A stretch of 64,000 nt of DNA, taken from positions 1,443,231 to 1,507,230 of the forward strand of contig CAVZBZ010000001.1 in the NCBI GenBank assembly GCA_963773665.1. The letters are read 5' to 3'. A program made the position numbers and the translations under genes. The notes beneath the pieces are model-generated. The model was not told the DNA's origin. It saw only the letters and a list, made by a program, of their open reading frames with translations, and did not search any database. Numbering within the stretch: the first letter of the stretch is position 1; every line of letters starts with the position of its first letter. The stretch is from DATJLY01 sp963773665 (GTDB lineage: Bacteria; Pseudomonadota; Alphaproteobacteria; ATCC43930; CGMCC-115725). Shown piece after piece: positions 43,744 to 51,575 of the stretch.

Positions 43744-44181
43744 TCAGGCCTGGCGCGGCTTGCGCGCGGCGAGCGATCGGAAGGCGGTGAAGCCGATCAT
43801 GCCGGCGAGCATCGCCGCGATGAAGAGCAGGGTCGCCGGGTTGCCGAGCGCGAGCGACGCAAGCGCCGGGCCGGGGCAATAGCCGACCAAGCCCCAGCCG
43901 ATGCCGAAGAGCACGGCGCCGGCGATGAGGCGAAAGTCGATCCTGCTCTGGGCCGGCGTGGAAAAGGTGACATCGCACAGCGGCCGTCCCATGCGGCGCG
44001 CGAGACGGTAGCCGCCCGCCGCCACCGGAATCGCCGCCACCATCACAAATGCGAGGCTCGGGTCCCAGTCGCCGAAGAGATCGAGAAATCCCAGCACCTT
44101 CGCCGGGTCGATCATGCGCGACACGGTGAGCCCGAGGCCGAACAGGAGGCCGGCGGCGACCGCGAGGATGAGCCGGGACAT
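43744..44181 (-). CDS. YeeE/YedE-type sulfur transport protein, second half (PmpB-like)
   Basis: A 145-residue membrane protein with four hydrophobic stretches. VGYCPGPALASLALGNPATL carries the conserved Cys of the YeeE/YedE (DUF395) fold. In many Proteobacteria the thiosulfate transporter fold is split into two short genes such as pmpA and pmpB, matching this pair. It probably passes thiosulfate or sulfane sulfur across the inner membrane by Cys relay. A gap of 5 bases separates it from the partner gene upstream. Confidence 0.88.
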   Translation of the reverse strand: MSRLILAVAAGLLFGLGLTVSRMIDPAKVLGFLDLFGDWDPSLAFVMVAAIPVAAGGYRLARRMGRPLCDVTFSTPAQSRIDFRLIAGAVLFGIGWGLVGYCPGPALASLALGNPATLLFIAAMLAGMIGFTAFRSLAARKPRQA

Positions 44182-44186
44182 TTGCG

Positions 44187-44612
44187 TCACGCTCCGACGA
44201 CGTGGCGGACGATGAACACGGTTGCGAAGCCGCAGGCCATGAAGACCACGGTCGCGGCAATCGAGCGCGGAGAAAGCCGCGCCATGCCGCAGACGCCATG
44301 GCCGCTGGTGCAACCGCCGCCAAGGCGCGTGCCGAATCCGACCAGAAGCCCGCCCGCCACGATCGACGCCGCAGACCCTGGGAGAACCACGTGCGGCAGC
44401 GGCCCGCCGGCAATTTCGTAGAGGATCGGCGCGAGCACGAGTCCGGCGAGAAAGGCGAGGCGCCAAGCCGCATCTTCGGCATGCGGCGCGAGCAGGCTTC
44501 CGATGATCCCGCTGATGCCGGCGATGCGGCCCAGTCCAAGCCACAGCAGGGCAGCCGAACTGCCGATCAGAAGGCCGCCGGCGGCGGCGGACCAAGGCGT
44601 GAAGTGTTGCAT
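44187..44612 (-). CDS. YeeE/YedE-type sulfur transport protein, first half (PmpA-like)
   Basis: A 141-residue membrane protein with about four helices. FGTRLGGGCTSGHGVCGMAR holds the two conserved Cys of the first half of the YeeE/YedE fold, followed by LSPRSIAATVVFMACGFATV. Expected to pair with the next gene. In other bacteria this pair is often controlled by a sulfide-sensing ArsR-type repressor, but none is encoded here. It lies 81 bases downstream of the gentisate dioxygenase gene. Confidence 0.9.
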   Translation of the reverse strand: MQHFTPWSAAAGGLLIGSSAALLWLGLGRIAGISGIIGSLLAPHAEDAAWRLAFLAGLVLAPILYEIAGGPLPHVVLPGSAASIVAGGLLVGFGTRLGGGCTSGHGVCGMARLSPRSIAATVVFMACGFATVFIVRHVVGA

Positions 44613-44693
44613 GCGGCGCTGTCCCTCAAATGCAGAACAGGCGATAGAGCTCGGCCGGAATCGGGCGCACCCGGCTGAGCGGGGCGCTTCCCC

Positions 44694-45713
44694 TTACTCG
44701 CGCTCCTCGCGCAAGAGGTCGAGGCGCCGCATCACGTCGCGGTCGGTCGACTGGAAGATGGTGGCGCGCTCGCTTCGTGCGGTATGGCCGATCCAGCTCC
44801 AATGCGGCAGGGTGAAGATGTCGTTCTCCGCCCACTCGATCGTGACGTCGCCGATCGTGCTGCGGCCTTCGCCTTCGATCACCATGCACACCGCATTCGA
44901 GGTCGAGCGATAGCGCCGCGTCGCCTTGCCGGCGGTCAACCCGAGCAGATAGCAGTCGAGGCGCGACAGCACCGCGCCGCCGGTCGCCGGGTTGACGTAG
45001 TGCAAGAGGCGCGACCCGTCCTCCGCTGCGGGCGCCGCGGCGAGCGCACCCCGCGCCTGGCGCCACGGATAGCGGAACAGCGGCGAATAGGCGGTGGCGA
45101 TGGCCTCCGCCGGAACGAGGCCAGGCGCGGTGAAGGCCGAATCTGCCGGCAGCTTGGGAAAATCCTTCGCCGGGCCCGGCTCGAAGAACGTCGCATCGAG
45201 ATCCTGCACCAGCGGAACGTCAAGCGAATCGAGCCAGATGACGCGCTTCGTGCCGGTATGCTCGTGCTCGTGCCAGGTCCAGGCCGGCGTCAGGATCAGG
45301 TCGCCCCGCTCCATCTCGCAGCGCTTGCCGTCGACGATGGTGGCCGCGCCCTCGCCTTCGACGACCAGGCGCAGCGCGTCCATTGAATGGCGGTGCGGCC
45401 GGGCGCGTTCGCCCGGCATCAGGATCTGGAGACCCGCATTGAGGTTCGTGGTTGCCCGGAAGTAGTCGTTGCGGCCGTAGGCCGGATTGGCGAGCGACAG
45501 GACGCGGCGCTCGGCCTTGTCCATGCCGGCCTCGGCCACGGCCCGGTCCATCAGCGGCCCGAGCACGCGCCACGGCCAGTGAAAGGCGGGTTCGGGCTGC
45601 GGCTGCGGCCCGCCCGCGCCGCCGAACATCTCCCAAAGGGCTACGACATGCGCGTCTTCGATGGCGGCATGAAAATCGTTGGCTCCGGCCCGGACGCTCG
45701 GCGATGTGCTCAA
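44694..45713 (-). CDS. gentisate 1,2-dioxygenase (bicupin)
   Basis: A 339-residue bicupin that opens the gentisate ring between C1 and C2 to give maleylpyruvate, using Fe(II) and O2. The N-terminal cupin carries PGERARPHRHSMDALRLVVE (His107, His109) and LTPAWTWHEHEHTG, the metal site of this family. The second cupin (SNAVCMVIEGEGRSTIGDV, FTLPHWSWIGH) is also recognisable. TTG at 45713 is chosen because a strong GGAGGAGG lies 6 bases upstream and the length then fits the family. It would follow the 3-hydroxybenzoate hydroxylase at 24805. Maleylpyruvate isomerase and fumarylpyruvate hydrolase genes are not in the window. Confidence 0.88.
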   Translation of the reverse strand: MSTSPSVRAGANDFHAAIEDAHVVALWEMFGGAGGPQPQPEPAFHWPWRVLGPLMDRAVAEAGMDKAERRVLSLANPAYGRNDYFRATTNLNAGLQILMPGERARPHRHSMDALRLVVEGEGAATIVDGKRCEMERGDLILTPAWTWHEHEHTGTKRVIWLDSLDVPLVQDLDATFFEPGPAKDFPKLPADSAFTAPGLVPAEAIATAYSPLFRYPWRQARGALAAAPAAEDGSRLLHYVNPATGGAVLSRLDCYLLGLTAGKATRRYRSTSNAVCMVIEGEGRSTIGDVTIEWAENDIFTLPHWSWIGHTARSERATIFQSTDRDVMRRLDLLREERE

Positions 45714-45719
45714 GGGGGT

Positions 45720-45727
45720 CCTCCTCC
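45720..45727 (-). promoter_or_regulatory. strong ribosome-binding site fixing a TTG start
   Basis: GGAGGAGG on the minus strand lies 6 bases before TTG at 45713. It supports this rare start codon for gentisate dioxygenase over an in-frame codon 138 bases upstream, where the translation is Arg-rich and unlike the family. Confidence 0.7.
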
Positions 45728-45852
45728 GCCTTTCGGCACGACTCTTACCGGCGGCGACAGCGGGCAGCAAGCTCTGGCCGCCGCCAGGGGGAACCAGCCG
45801 ACCGCCCGCGCGGTTTAACATGAGAACCCGATCGCCGTAGAGCGTTCGCAAG

Positions 45853-46050
45853 ATGATGAGAATTCGATCCGCAGAACAATGGATCGCCGAGCTCGACGAG
45901 ATCCTGCGGCGCTATCGGCCTGACCTTGGCGAAGCGCCATCGCGGCAGGGCGCCTTGAACCGCGAGGACGCCGTTGCCGCGCTGCGCCGGCTCGGTTTTT
46001 CGGCAGGCGAGGCGCTGCGCCTTTTGCGCCGGAAGCCGGCCAGGCCCTAG
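45853..46050 (+). CDS. small protein of unknown function
   Basis: A 65-residue frame, MMRIRSAEQWIAELDEILRR followed by YRPDLGEAPSRQGALNREDA and a basic Leu-rich end. Its amino-acid composition is balanced, with two amphipathic helical stretches, unlike the Arg-rich spurious frames nearby. No family is recognised and no good Shine-Dalgarno is seen. It may be a small helical protein read towards phaC, which starts 143 bases later. Confidence 0.45.
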   Translation: MMRIRSAEQWIAELDEILRRYRPDLGEAPSRQGALNREDAVAALRRLGFSAGEALRLLRRKPARP

Positions 46051-46192
46051 CCTCCGCGCGAGACCTTCGCCGAGGTCGCGGGCGTGGACGAGGCGCGCCG
46101 GCATCCGCGCCCACGCTTTGCGCTGGATCAAGGCGGGACATCCACCGCCGCCCGATAGTGGCCGGGCCTTCGAAATTGACGCTGCCCAAGCA

Positions 46193-48046
46193 ATGGATCC
46201 GCAAATAGCAACGAATGAACCTTTGCGTCCCGCAACGGCCCTTGCGCCCTTGACGGCGCAGGGCGCAGCCTCGGGCACGCCCGCGGTGGTGGCTCGTCCA
46301 TCGGCAGTGCCCGGCGCGCGCGAGGACATCGAGCCGCCGACCAGCGTCAACCGGCTGCTCCATGCCGCCATGGGCCGCGCCACATCGGGGCTCTCGCCCG
46401 CAGCGCTTGCGCTCGCCTATTACGACTGGGCGCTGCACCTCGCGGTCGCGCCGGGAAAGCAGCAGCAGCTCGTCGAAAAAGCCGTGCGCAAGGCCGTTCG
46501 TTTCGGCATCTATGCGCTTCGTCAATTCACCGATCCGGACTGCGCCCGCTGCATCGATCCGCTGCCGCAGGACCAGCGCTTCAGCAGCCCGGCCTGGCAG
46601 CAATTCCCGTTCAACCTGATCTACCAGGGATTTCTTCTGCACCAGCAATGGTGGCACAACGCCACGACCGGAATTGGCGGCGTGTCGCGCCATCACGAAG
46701 AGGTCGTCGCCTTCGCGGCGCGCCAATTGCTCGACATCTTCTCGCCCAGCAATTTCATACCGGCCAATCCCGATCTTCTCTCGGCGACGATCAGCGAAGG
46801 CGGCAAAAACCTCGCGCGCGGCGCCATGAATTTCTTCGAAGATTGGGAACGCGCGATCGCCAGCCGGCCGCCGGTCGGCTCCGAAGCGTTCGAGCCGGGC
46901 GCGAACGTCGCCGTGACGGAAGGCGAAGTCGTTTACCGCAACCGCCTCATCGAGCTCATCCAGTACGCGCCCGCGACGCGCGAGGTCGCGGCCGAGCCGG
47001 TGCTGATCGTGCCGGCCTGGATCATGAAGTATTACATCCTCGATCTCTCGCCGGCGAATTCGCTGGTCAAGTACCTCGTCGATCGCGGTCACACGGTGTT
47101 CATGATCTCGTGGCACAACCCGGGTGCCCAGGACCGCGACCTCGGACTCGACGATTATCTGCGCATGGGCGTGCTCGAGGCCTTGAAGGCGGTCCGCACG
47201 ATCGTGCCGGAGCGCAAGGTGAACGCCGTGGGATATTGCCTCGGCGGCACGCTCCTCTCGATTGCCGCGGCATATCTCTCGCGCGAGAAGAGCGACATTC
47301 TCAATTCGGTGACGCTCCTTGCGGCGCAGATCGATTTCACCGAGGCCGGCGAGCTCATGCTGTTCATCGACGAGAGCCAGCTCAGCTATCTCGAAGACAT
47401 CATGTGGGACCAGGGCTATCTCGATACGCGGCAGATGTCCGGCGCGTTTCAGCTGTTGCGCTCGAACGACCTCATTTGGTCGCGCATGGTGCAGGACTAT
47501 CTCAAGGGACAGCGCGCGCCGATGAACGATCTCATGGCGTGGAACGCCGACACGACACGCTTGCCGTACCGCATGCACAGCGAATATCTGCGCCGCTTCT
47601 TCCTCGAAAACGATCTGTTCGAGGGCCGCTGCGAGGTGAACGGGCGACCGATCTCGCTGCACGACATCCACGTGCCGATGTTCGCCGTCGCCACCGAGCG
47701 CGACCACGTGGCGCCGTGGCGCTCGGTCTACAAGATCAACCTCGTGGCCGATTCCGACGTGACCTTCCTCCTCACCACCGGCGGCCACAATGCCGGCATC
47801 GTGAGCGAGCCAGGACACCCGGGCCGCAGCTATCGCATCTCGCGCCGCACCGACGGCGCGCCCTATCTTGACCCCGACAACTGGTATGCGGCGGCAGAAC
47901 CGCGCGACGGTTCGTGGTGGCCCGCCTGGGCGGCCTGGCTTGCGCAGAACTCGTCGGGGAGCGCCAAGCCGCCCGCCTTGGGCGCGCCCGACAAGGGCTA
48001 CCCGACGCTTGGCCGCGCGCCGGGCGGATACGTGCACGAGGACTAG
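46193..48046 (+). CDS. phaC: class I polyhydroxyalkanoate synthase
   Basis: A 617-residue PHA synthase that polymerises (R)-3-hydroxyacyl-CoA into storage granules. The lipase-like box has Cys in place of Ser: NAVGYCLGGTLLSIAAAYLS (Cys349). The catalytic Asp is in TERDHVAPW and the His in LLTTGGHNAGIVSEPG. The N-terminal domain (FNLIYQGFLLHQQWWHNATT) is typical of class I or II enzymes. The first ~45 residues are poorly conserved, so ATG at 46193 is likely but not certain. A phasin-like gene lies 1.1 kb downstream on the other strand. Confidence 0.94.
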   Translation: MDPQIATNEPLRPATALAPLTAQGAASGTPAVVARPSAVPGAREDIEPPTSVNRLLHAAMGRATSGLSPAALALAYYDWALHLAVAPGKQQQLVEKAVRKAVRFGIYALRQFTDPDCARCIDPLPQDQRFSSPAWQQFPFNLIYQGFLLHQQWWHNATTGIGGVSRHHEEVVAFAARQLLDIFSPSNFIPANPDLLSATISEGGKNLARGAMNFFEDWERAIASRPPVGSEAFEPGANVAVTEGEVVYRNRLIELIQYAPATREVAAEPVLIVPAWIMKYYILDLSPANSLVKYLVDRGHTVFMISWHNPGAQDRDLGLDDYLRMGVLEALKAVRTIVPERKVNAVGYCLGGTLLSIAAAYLSREKSDILNSVTLLAAQIDFTEAGELMLFIDESQLSYLEDIMWDQGYLDTRQMSGAFQLLRSNDLIWSRMVQDYLKGQRAPMNDLMAWNADTTRLPYRMHSEYLRRFFLENDLFEGRCEVNGRPISLHDIHVPMFAVATERDHVAPWRSVYKINLVADSDVTFLLTTGGHNAGIVSEPGHPGRSYRISRRTDGAPYLDPDNWYAAAEPRDGSWWPAWAAWLAQNSSGSAKPPALGAPDKGYPTLGRAPGGYVHED

Positions 48047-48063
48047 GCCGATCTGCCCCGTGG

Positions 48064-48069
48064 TATAAG
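48064..48069 (+). promoter_or_regulatory. possible -10 element very close to a start codon
   Basis: TATAAG lies only 5 bases before the ATG at 48075, so transcription from it would begin at or near the start codon. The -35 position (about 48041) is poor. A weak candidate for a leaderless or near-leaderless mRNA. Confidence 0.22.
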
Positions 48070-48074
48070 GGCGA

Positions 48075-48839
48075 ATGGCCTTATCGACCGGATGGCAGCG
48101 CTTTGCCGGAGCGGCCGCGCTGCTATGCGCAACCGCACTCGCTGCGCGCGCCGGGCCGCCGTTCCGGACCGACGATCCGGAGCCGGTCGAGTACCAGCAT
48201 TGGGAAGTCTATGGCTTCTCGACCGCGACGCATGTCGAGGGCGACACGGCCGGGACGTTGCCGGGCGTCGAGGTGAATTACGGCGCGCTGCCGAACCTGC
48301 AGCTTCACGTGATCGCGCCCATCGCATTCGACGCGCCCGCCGGCAGCGGCACCAAGTTCGGCATGGGCGACACCGAGCTCGGCGTGAAATACCGCTTCGT
48401 CCAGGAGGACGACGACGGCTGGCGGCCGCAGATCGGCGTCTTTCCGCTCGTCGAGGCGCCCACCGCCGACGCCCATCGCGGCCTCGGCACCGGCCACGCG
48501 CAGGTTTTCCTGCCGCTGTGGCTGCAGAAAAGCCTGGGTCCCTGGACCACCTATGGCGGAGGCGGCTACTGGCACAATCCCGGCGCCGGCAACAAGGATT
48601 ACTGGTTCGTGGGCTGGCTCGTGCAGCGCCAGGTGACGGAGGGGCTGGCCTTGGGCGGCGAGGTGTTCCACCAGACTGCCGACACGATCGGCGGCAGCGA
48701 CAGCACCGGCTTCAATCTCGGCGCCATCTACGATTTCACCGAGCACTATCATCTCCTGTTCTCGGCCGGGCGCGGGCTCGAAAACGTGCCGCACACGAAC
48801 CAGTTCTCCTATTACGCGGCATTTCAGTGGACGTTTTGA
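48075..48839 (+). CDS. outer-membrane beta-barrel protein of unknown function
   Basis: A 254-residue protein. The signal peptide ends near ALAARAGPPF. The mature part is a run of amphipathic strands such as WEVYGFSTATHVEGDTAGTL and LPNLQLHVIAPIAFDA, and the last strand FSYYAAFQWTF ends in Phe, the Bam-recognition signature. Similar proteins are often annotated as putative transporters or MetA-pathway phenol-degradation-like barrels. Function unknown. It begins 28 bases after phaC. Confidence 0.82.
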   Translation: MALSTGWQRFAGAAALLCATALAARAGPPFRTDDPEPVEYQHWEVYGFSTATHVEGDTAGTLPGVEVNYGALPNLQLHVIAPIAFDAPAGSGTKFGMGDTELGVKYRFVQEDDDGWRPQIGVFPLVEAPTADAHRGLGTGHAQVFLPLWLQKSLGPWTTYGGGGYWHNPGAGNKDYWFVGWLVQRQVTEGLALGGEVFHQTADTIGGSDSTGFNLGAIYDFTEHYHLLFSAGRGLENVPHTNQFSYYAAFQWTF

Positions 48840-48881
48840 TCTGGGCTTTGTTGGCGTGCAATCGTTCGCGAGGCTCGACCC

Positions 48882-49177
48882 GTGACACCCGTTCTCCTGT
48901 CGCGCATCCAGTTCGCGTGGGTCATCGGCTGGCATATCATGCTGCCGGCCTTCACGGTCGGACTCGCAAGGCGTCGTGCTGGGCGCCTTCATCCAGCTGG
49001 GCGCCTTCATCCAGGGGATCCAGGTCGAGGGCCGGCATTTCGCCGGTCGCCGGCTGCTCGCTCGATTGCTTCCTCGCGGACGGCACGCTGTTCCTCCTGC
49101 CGGTCATCCTCATGTACACCGGCTGGTCCTACTGGGTCTTCCGCGGCAAGGTGCGCGCCGATATCGGCTATCACTGA
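48882..49177 (+). pseudogene. remnant of cytochrome bd oxidase genes (cydA start joined to cydB pieces)
   Basis: GTG at 48882 begins TPVLLSRIQFAWVIGWHIML then PAFTVGLA, the N-terminus of CydA. Near 48967 it changes frame and becomes LGAFIQLGAFIQGIQVEGRH, a mid-CydB helix with one unit duplicated. Near 49055 it changes again to DGTLFLLPVILMYTGWSYWV and FRGKVRADIGYH*, the CydB C-terminus. So ~29 CydA residues are joined to two short CydB pieces; more than 2 kb of a normal cydAB pair is missing. All haem-binding regions are gone. It cannot encode an oxidase. Confidence 0.8.
48979..49014 (+). repeat. perfect 18-bp tandem duplication
   Basis: The 18-base unit CTGGGCGCCTTCATCCAG occurs twice in a row (48979-48996 and 48997-49014), encoding LGAFIQ twice inside the cydB remnant. 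A normal CydB has this segment once. Confidence 0.95.
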
Positions 49178-49629
49178 GCCTGCGGCGCGGGCTGCGGCGC
49201 GGGCTCCTCCTCCTCCTCGCCTTGGCCCGGCTTCGCCCCGGCGGTAGCGAGGCTTTCCTCGGCGACGGCGCGCGTCCTTTGCGACGCCTCGAGGAAGCGG
49301 TCGCCGGTCCGGCTCATGCATTTGAGCGCCAGCGCGCTCATGTCGCCGAGGTCCGAGACGACCCGCTGGATCGAGCCCGAGAGCCAGTTCTGCTGCGCCA
49401 GGAAGACCGTGCCGGGATCGGGGTTCCGGTTCACCTCGTCGAGCATGCGCCGCGTCTCTTGGATCGCCTCGCGCCGCCGCCGTACCCATGACTGCGCGAC
49501 GTTATCGACCTCGGCGAGGAAGGCCTCCTGCGCTTCGATCCAGGCTTCGGCCCCGTTCGCGAGCGCCGCGGCGGGCGCGGACGTCGCCGCCTCGATCCCG
49601 GCGATCGTCTTTCTCTTCACTATTGCCAT
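49171..49629 (-). CDS. phasin-like small protein
   Basis: A 152-residue, mostly helical protein without signal peptide or membrane helix. AEAWIEAQEAFLAEVDNVAQ and FLAQQNWLSGSIQRVVSDLG resemble the amphipathic core of phasins, which coat PHA granules. The tail is acidic, then Pro/Ala/Gln-rich (five Glu in a row, then PAPQPAPQAQ), a common phasin ending. Its position near phaC supports the call. It is divergent from minC, with a 186-base gap. The alternative is an unrelated coiled-coil protein. Confidence 0.6.
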   Translation of the reverse strand: MAIVKRKTIAGIEAATSAPAAALANGAEAWIEAQEAFLAEVDNVAQSWVRRRREAIQETRRMLDEVNRNPDPGTVFLAQQNWLSGSIQRVVSDLGDMSALALKCMSRTGDRFLEASQRTRAVAEESLATAGAKPGQGEEEEEPAPQPAPQAQ

Positions 49630-49815
49630 GGTGATTCTCCCGAATCCGATTGGGATCAGGCTACGCCGATCGGCAGCTTCGGTAACTGCGCGAATCGTTG
49701 AATATCGCGGCCTCATAATTGACTCATGCGACGGTCGCGGAATGCCGTCATATCGCCTTCGAATCATCACGATGTTGCGGTCTCGTCGCGGCGGCACAGG
49801 GGTCGTTCTCCAAGA

Positions 49816-50493
49816 ATGTCGATCAACCGGCTTGAAGGCGGCATCTTCACCATCCTCGTGCTCGCCATCGGCGATCCGCACGATCCGGCGCTCGAGGCAG
49901 CCATTGCCGAGCAGGTCGGCCGCAGCCCCGAATTCTTCGCCGGCGCGCCCGTCGTGCTCGACCTCGGAGCCTGCCTCGCCTGCACCGATGCGGCGGATTT
50001 CGCGGCGCTGAAGCGGCTGCTGCGCCGCCACGGTCTCGCCGCCGCCGGGGTCCAGAATGCGAGCGCGCTGCACAAGCCCGCGGCGCTTGCCGCGGAGCTT
50101 GCGGTCTTTCCGCCGGCCGGGCGGCGCGAATCCGCGCGCGGCGAGCATCCGAAGCCGCACGCGAGCCGGACCCGGCTCGTGACGCAGCCGGTACGTTCCG
50201 GCACACAGATCTATGCCAAGGGCGGCGATCTCGTCGTGACCGCGCCGGTGAGCGCCGGCGCCGAGCTCATCGCCGACGGCAACGTCCATGTCTATGGCGC
50301 GCTGCGCGGCCGCGCGATCGCAGGCGCCTTGGGCGATCGAACCGCGCGCATCTTCGTGCAGCGTCTCGAGGCCGAGCTTCTCGCCATCGCCGGCCGCTAC
50401 ATGGTCAGCGAGGCAATCGCGTACGAATATCTGAAGCAGCCGGCGCAGATCGCGCTGGTGGACGACTCCTTGCGCATCATCCCGGGATTTTGA
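49816..50493 (+). CDS. minC: septum site-determining protein MinC
   Basis: A 225-residue division inhibitor that blocks FtsZ assembly away from midcell. The N-terminal domain (MSINRLEGGIFTILVLAIGD to ~residue 100) binds FtsZ. The C-terminal beta-helix domain (from TLVTQPVRSGTQIYAKGGDL-like residues near 120) contains NVHVYGALRGRAIAGALGD, the conserved MinD-binding face. It lies 12 bases before minD in a standard minCDE order. Confidence 0.93.
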   Translation: MSINRLEGGIFTILVLAIGDPHDPALEAAIAEQVGRSPEFFAGAPVVLDLGACLACTDAADFAALKRLLRRHGLAAAGVQNASALHKPAALAAELAVFPPAGRRESARGEHPKPHASRTRLVTQPVRSGTQIYAKGGDLVVTAPVSAGAELIADGNVHVYGALRGRAIAGALGDRTARIFVQRLEAELLAIAGRYMVSEAIAYEYLKQPAQIALVDDSLRIIPGF

Positions 50494-50505
50494 AGGAGAG
50501 GATCG

Positions 50506-51318
50506 GTGGGGACGGTAATCGTGGTGACTTCCGGCAAGGGCGGCGTCGGCAAGACGACGACCACCGCCGCGCTCGGGGCCGGGCTCGCGCTGCGCGGTCA
50601 CAAGACCGTGGTGATCGATTTCGACGTGGGCCTGCGCAATCTCGACCTGGTGATGGGCTGCGAGCGCCGCGTCGTGTTCGATTTCATCAACGTCATCAAC
50701 GGCGACGCGAAGCTGCACCAGGCCTTGATCCGCGACAAGCGGATCGAGAAGCTTTTCATCTTTCCGACCTCGCAGACGCGCGACAAGGACGCGCTGACGC
50801 GGGACGGCGTCAACCGCGTGATGGACGAGCTGCGCGCCGAATTCGAATACATCCTGTGCGACAGTCCCGCGGGGATCGAGCATGGCGCGCTGAGCGCGCT
50901 CTACCATGCCGATCACGCCGTCATCGTCACCAATCCCGAGGTCTCCTCGGTGCGCGACAGCGACCGCATCATCGGCATCCTGGCCGCCAAATCGCGCCGC
51001 GCCGAGCGCAAGGAGGCGCCGGTCGTGGAGCATCTGCTCCTGACCCGCTATTCGCCGGAGCGCGTGCGGCGCGGCGAGATGCTGTCGCTCGACGACGTGA
51101 AGGAGATCCTGTCGGTGCCGATCCTCGGCATCATCCCGGAATCGGAATCGGTGCTGCGCGCGTCCAACACCGGGACGCCGGTGATCCTCGACCCGGCGAG
51201 CCCCGCCGGCCGCGCCTATGACGACGCGGTTGCGCGCTTTTTGGGCGAGCAGCGCGAGCTGCGCTTCGACAAGGAAGAGCGCCGCAACATCTTCCGCGCC
51301 TTGTTCGGCAGGGCATGA
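50506..51318 (+). CDS. minD: septum site-determining ATPase MinD
   Basis: A 270-residue deviant Walker A ATPase that recruits MinC to the membrane. The deviant Walker motif is VVTSGKGGVGKTTTTAALGA, followed by VVIDFDVGLRNLDLVMGCER and YILCDSPAGIEHGALSALYH. The C-terminal amphipathic membrane-targeting helix is RRNIFRALFGRA. The start is GTG with a good AGGAGAGG ribosome-binding site. It overlaps minE by 4 bases. Confidence 0.97.
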   Translation: MGTVIVVTSGKGGVGKTTTTAALGAGLALRGHKTVVIDFDVGLRNLDLVMGCERRVVFDFINVINGDAKLHQALIRDKRIEKLFIFPTSQTRDKDALTRDGVNRVMDELRAEFEYILCDSPAGIEHGALSALYHADHAVIVTNPEVSSVRDSDRIIGILAAKSRRAERKEAPVVEHLLLTRYSPERVRRGEMLSLDDVKEILSVPILGIIPESESVLRASNTGTPVILDPASPAGRAYDDAVARFLGEQRELRFDKEERRNIFRALFGRA

Positions 51319-51575
51319 TGCGGCTGCTCGATTTTCTTCTGCCGCAGCGTCCGAGGTCGGCTCCGGTCGCCAAGGAACGGTTGATGCTCGTCCTCGCGCA
51401 CGAGCGCGTCGGCCGCGACGGCTCGGATTTCCTGCCGGCGCTGCGCCACGATCTCATCGCGATCGTGCGGAAATACGTGGCGGCGAAGGACGACGCGATC
51501 GATGTGAAGCTCGGCCGTCACGGCAACGCCGCGGTGCTCGAGATCAATATCGAGCTGCCGGCGAAGCCGCGCTAG
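51315..51575 (+). CDS. minE: cell division topological specificity factor MinE
   Basis: An 86-residue MinE that stimulates MinD ATPase and drives pole-to-pole oscillation. MMRLLDFLLPQRPRSAPVAK is the N-terminal membrane-binding part, ERLMLVLAHERV the MinD-contact helix, and FLPALRHDLIAIVRKYV the topological-specificity domain. Its stop overlaps the end of the convergent SDR gene by 4 bases. Confidence 0.96.
   Translation: MMRLLDFLLPQRPRSAPVAKERLMLVLAHERVGRDGSDFLPALRHDLIAIVRKYVAAKDDAIDVKLGRHGNAAVLEINIELPAKPR

Noticed and set aside
46051..46155. Short stretch reading TFAEVAGVDEARR, similar to the FtsH motif before Walker A
   Set aside because: Only about 11 residues match, the sequence on both sides is unlike FtsH, and such strings arise by chance in G+C-rich frames.
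49196..49222. Repeated CTGCGGCGCGGG units near the phasin-like gene end
   Set aside because: They simply encode the Pro/Ala/Gln-rich tail and do not extend into a longer repeat array.
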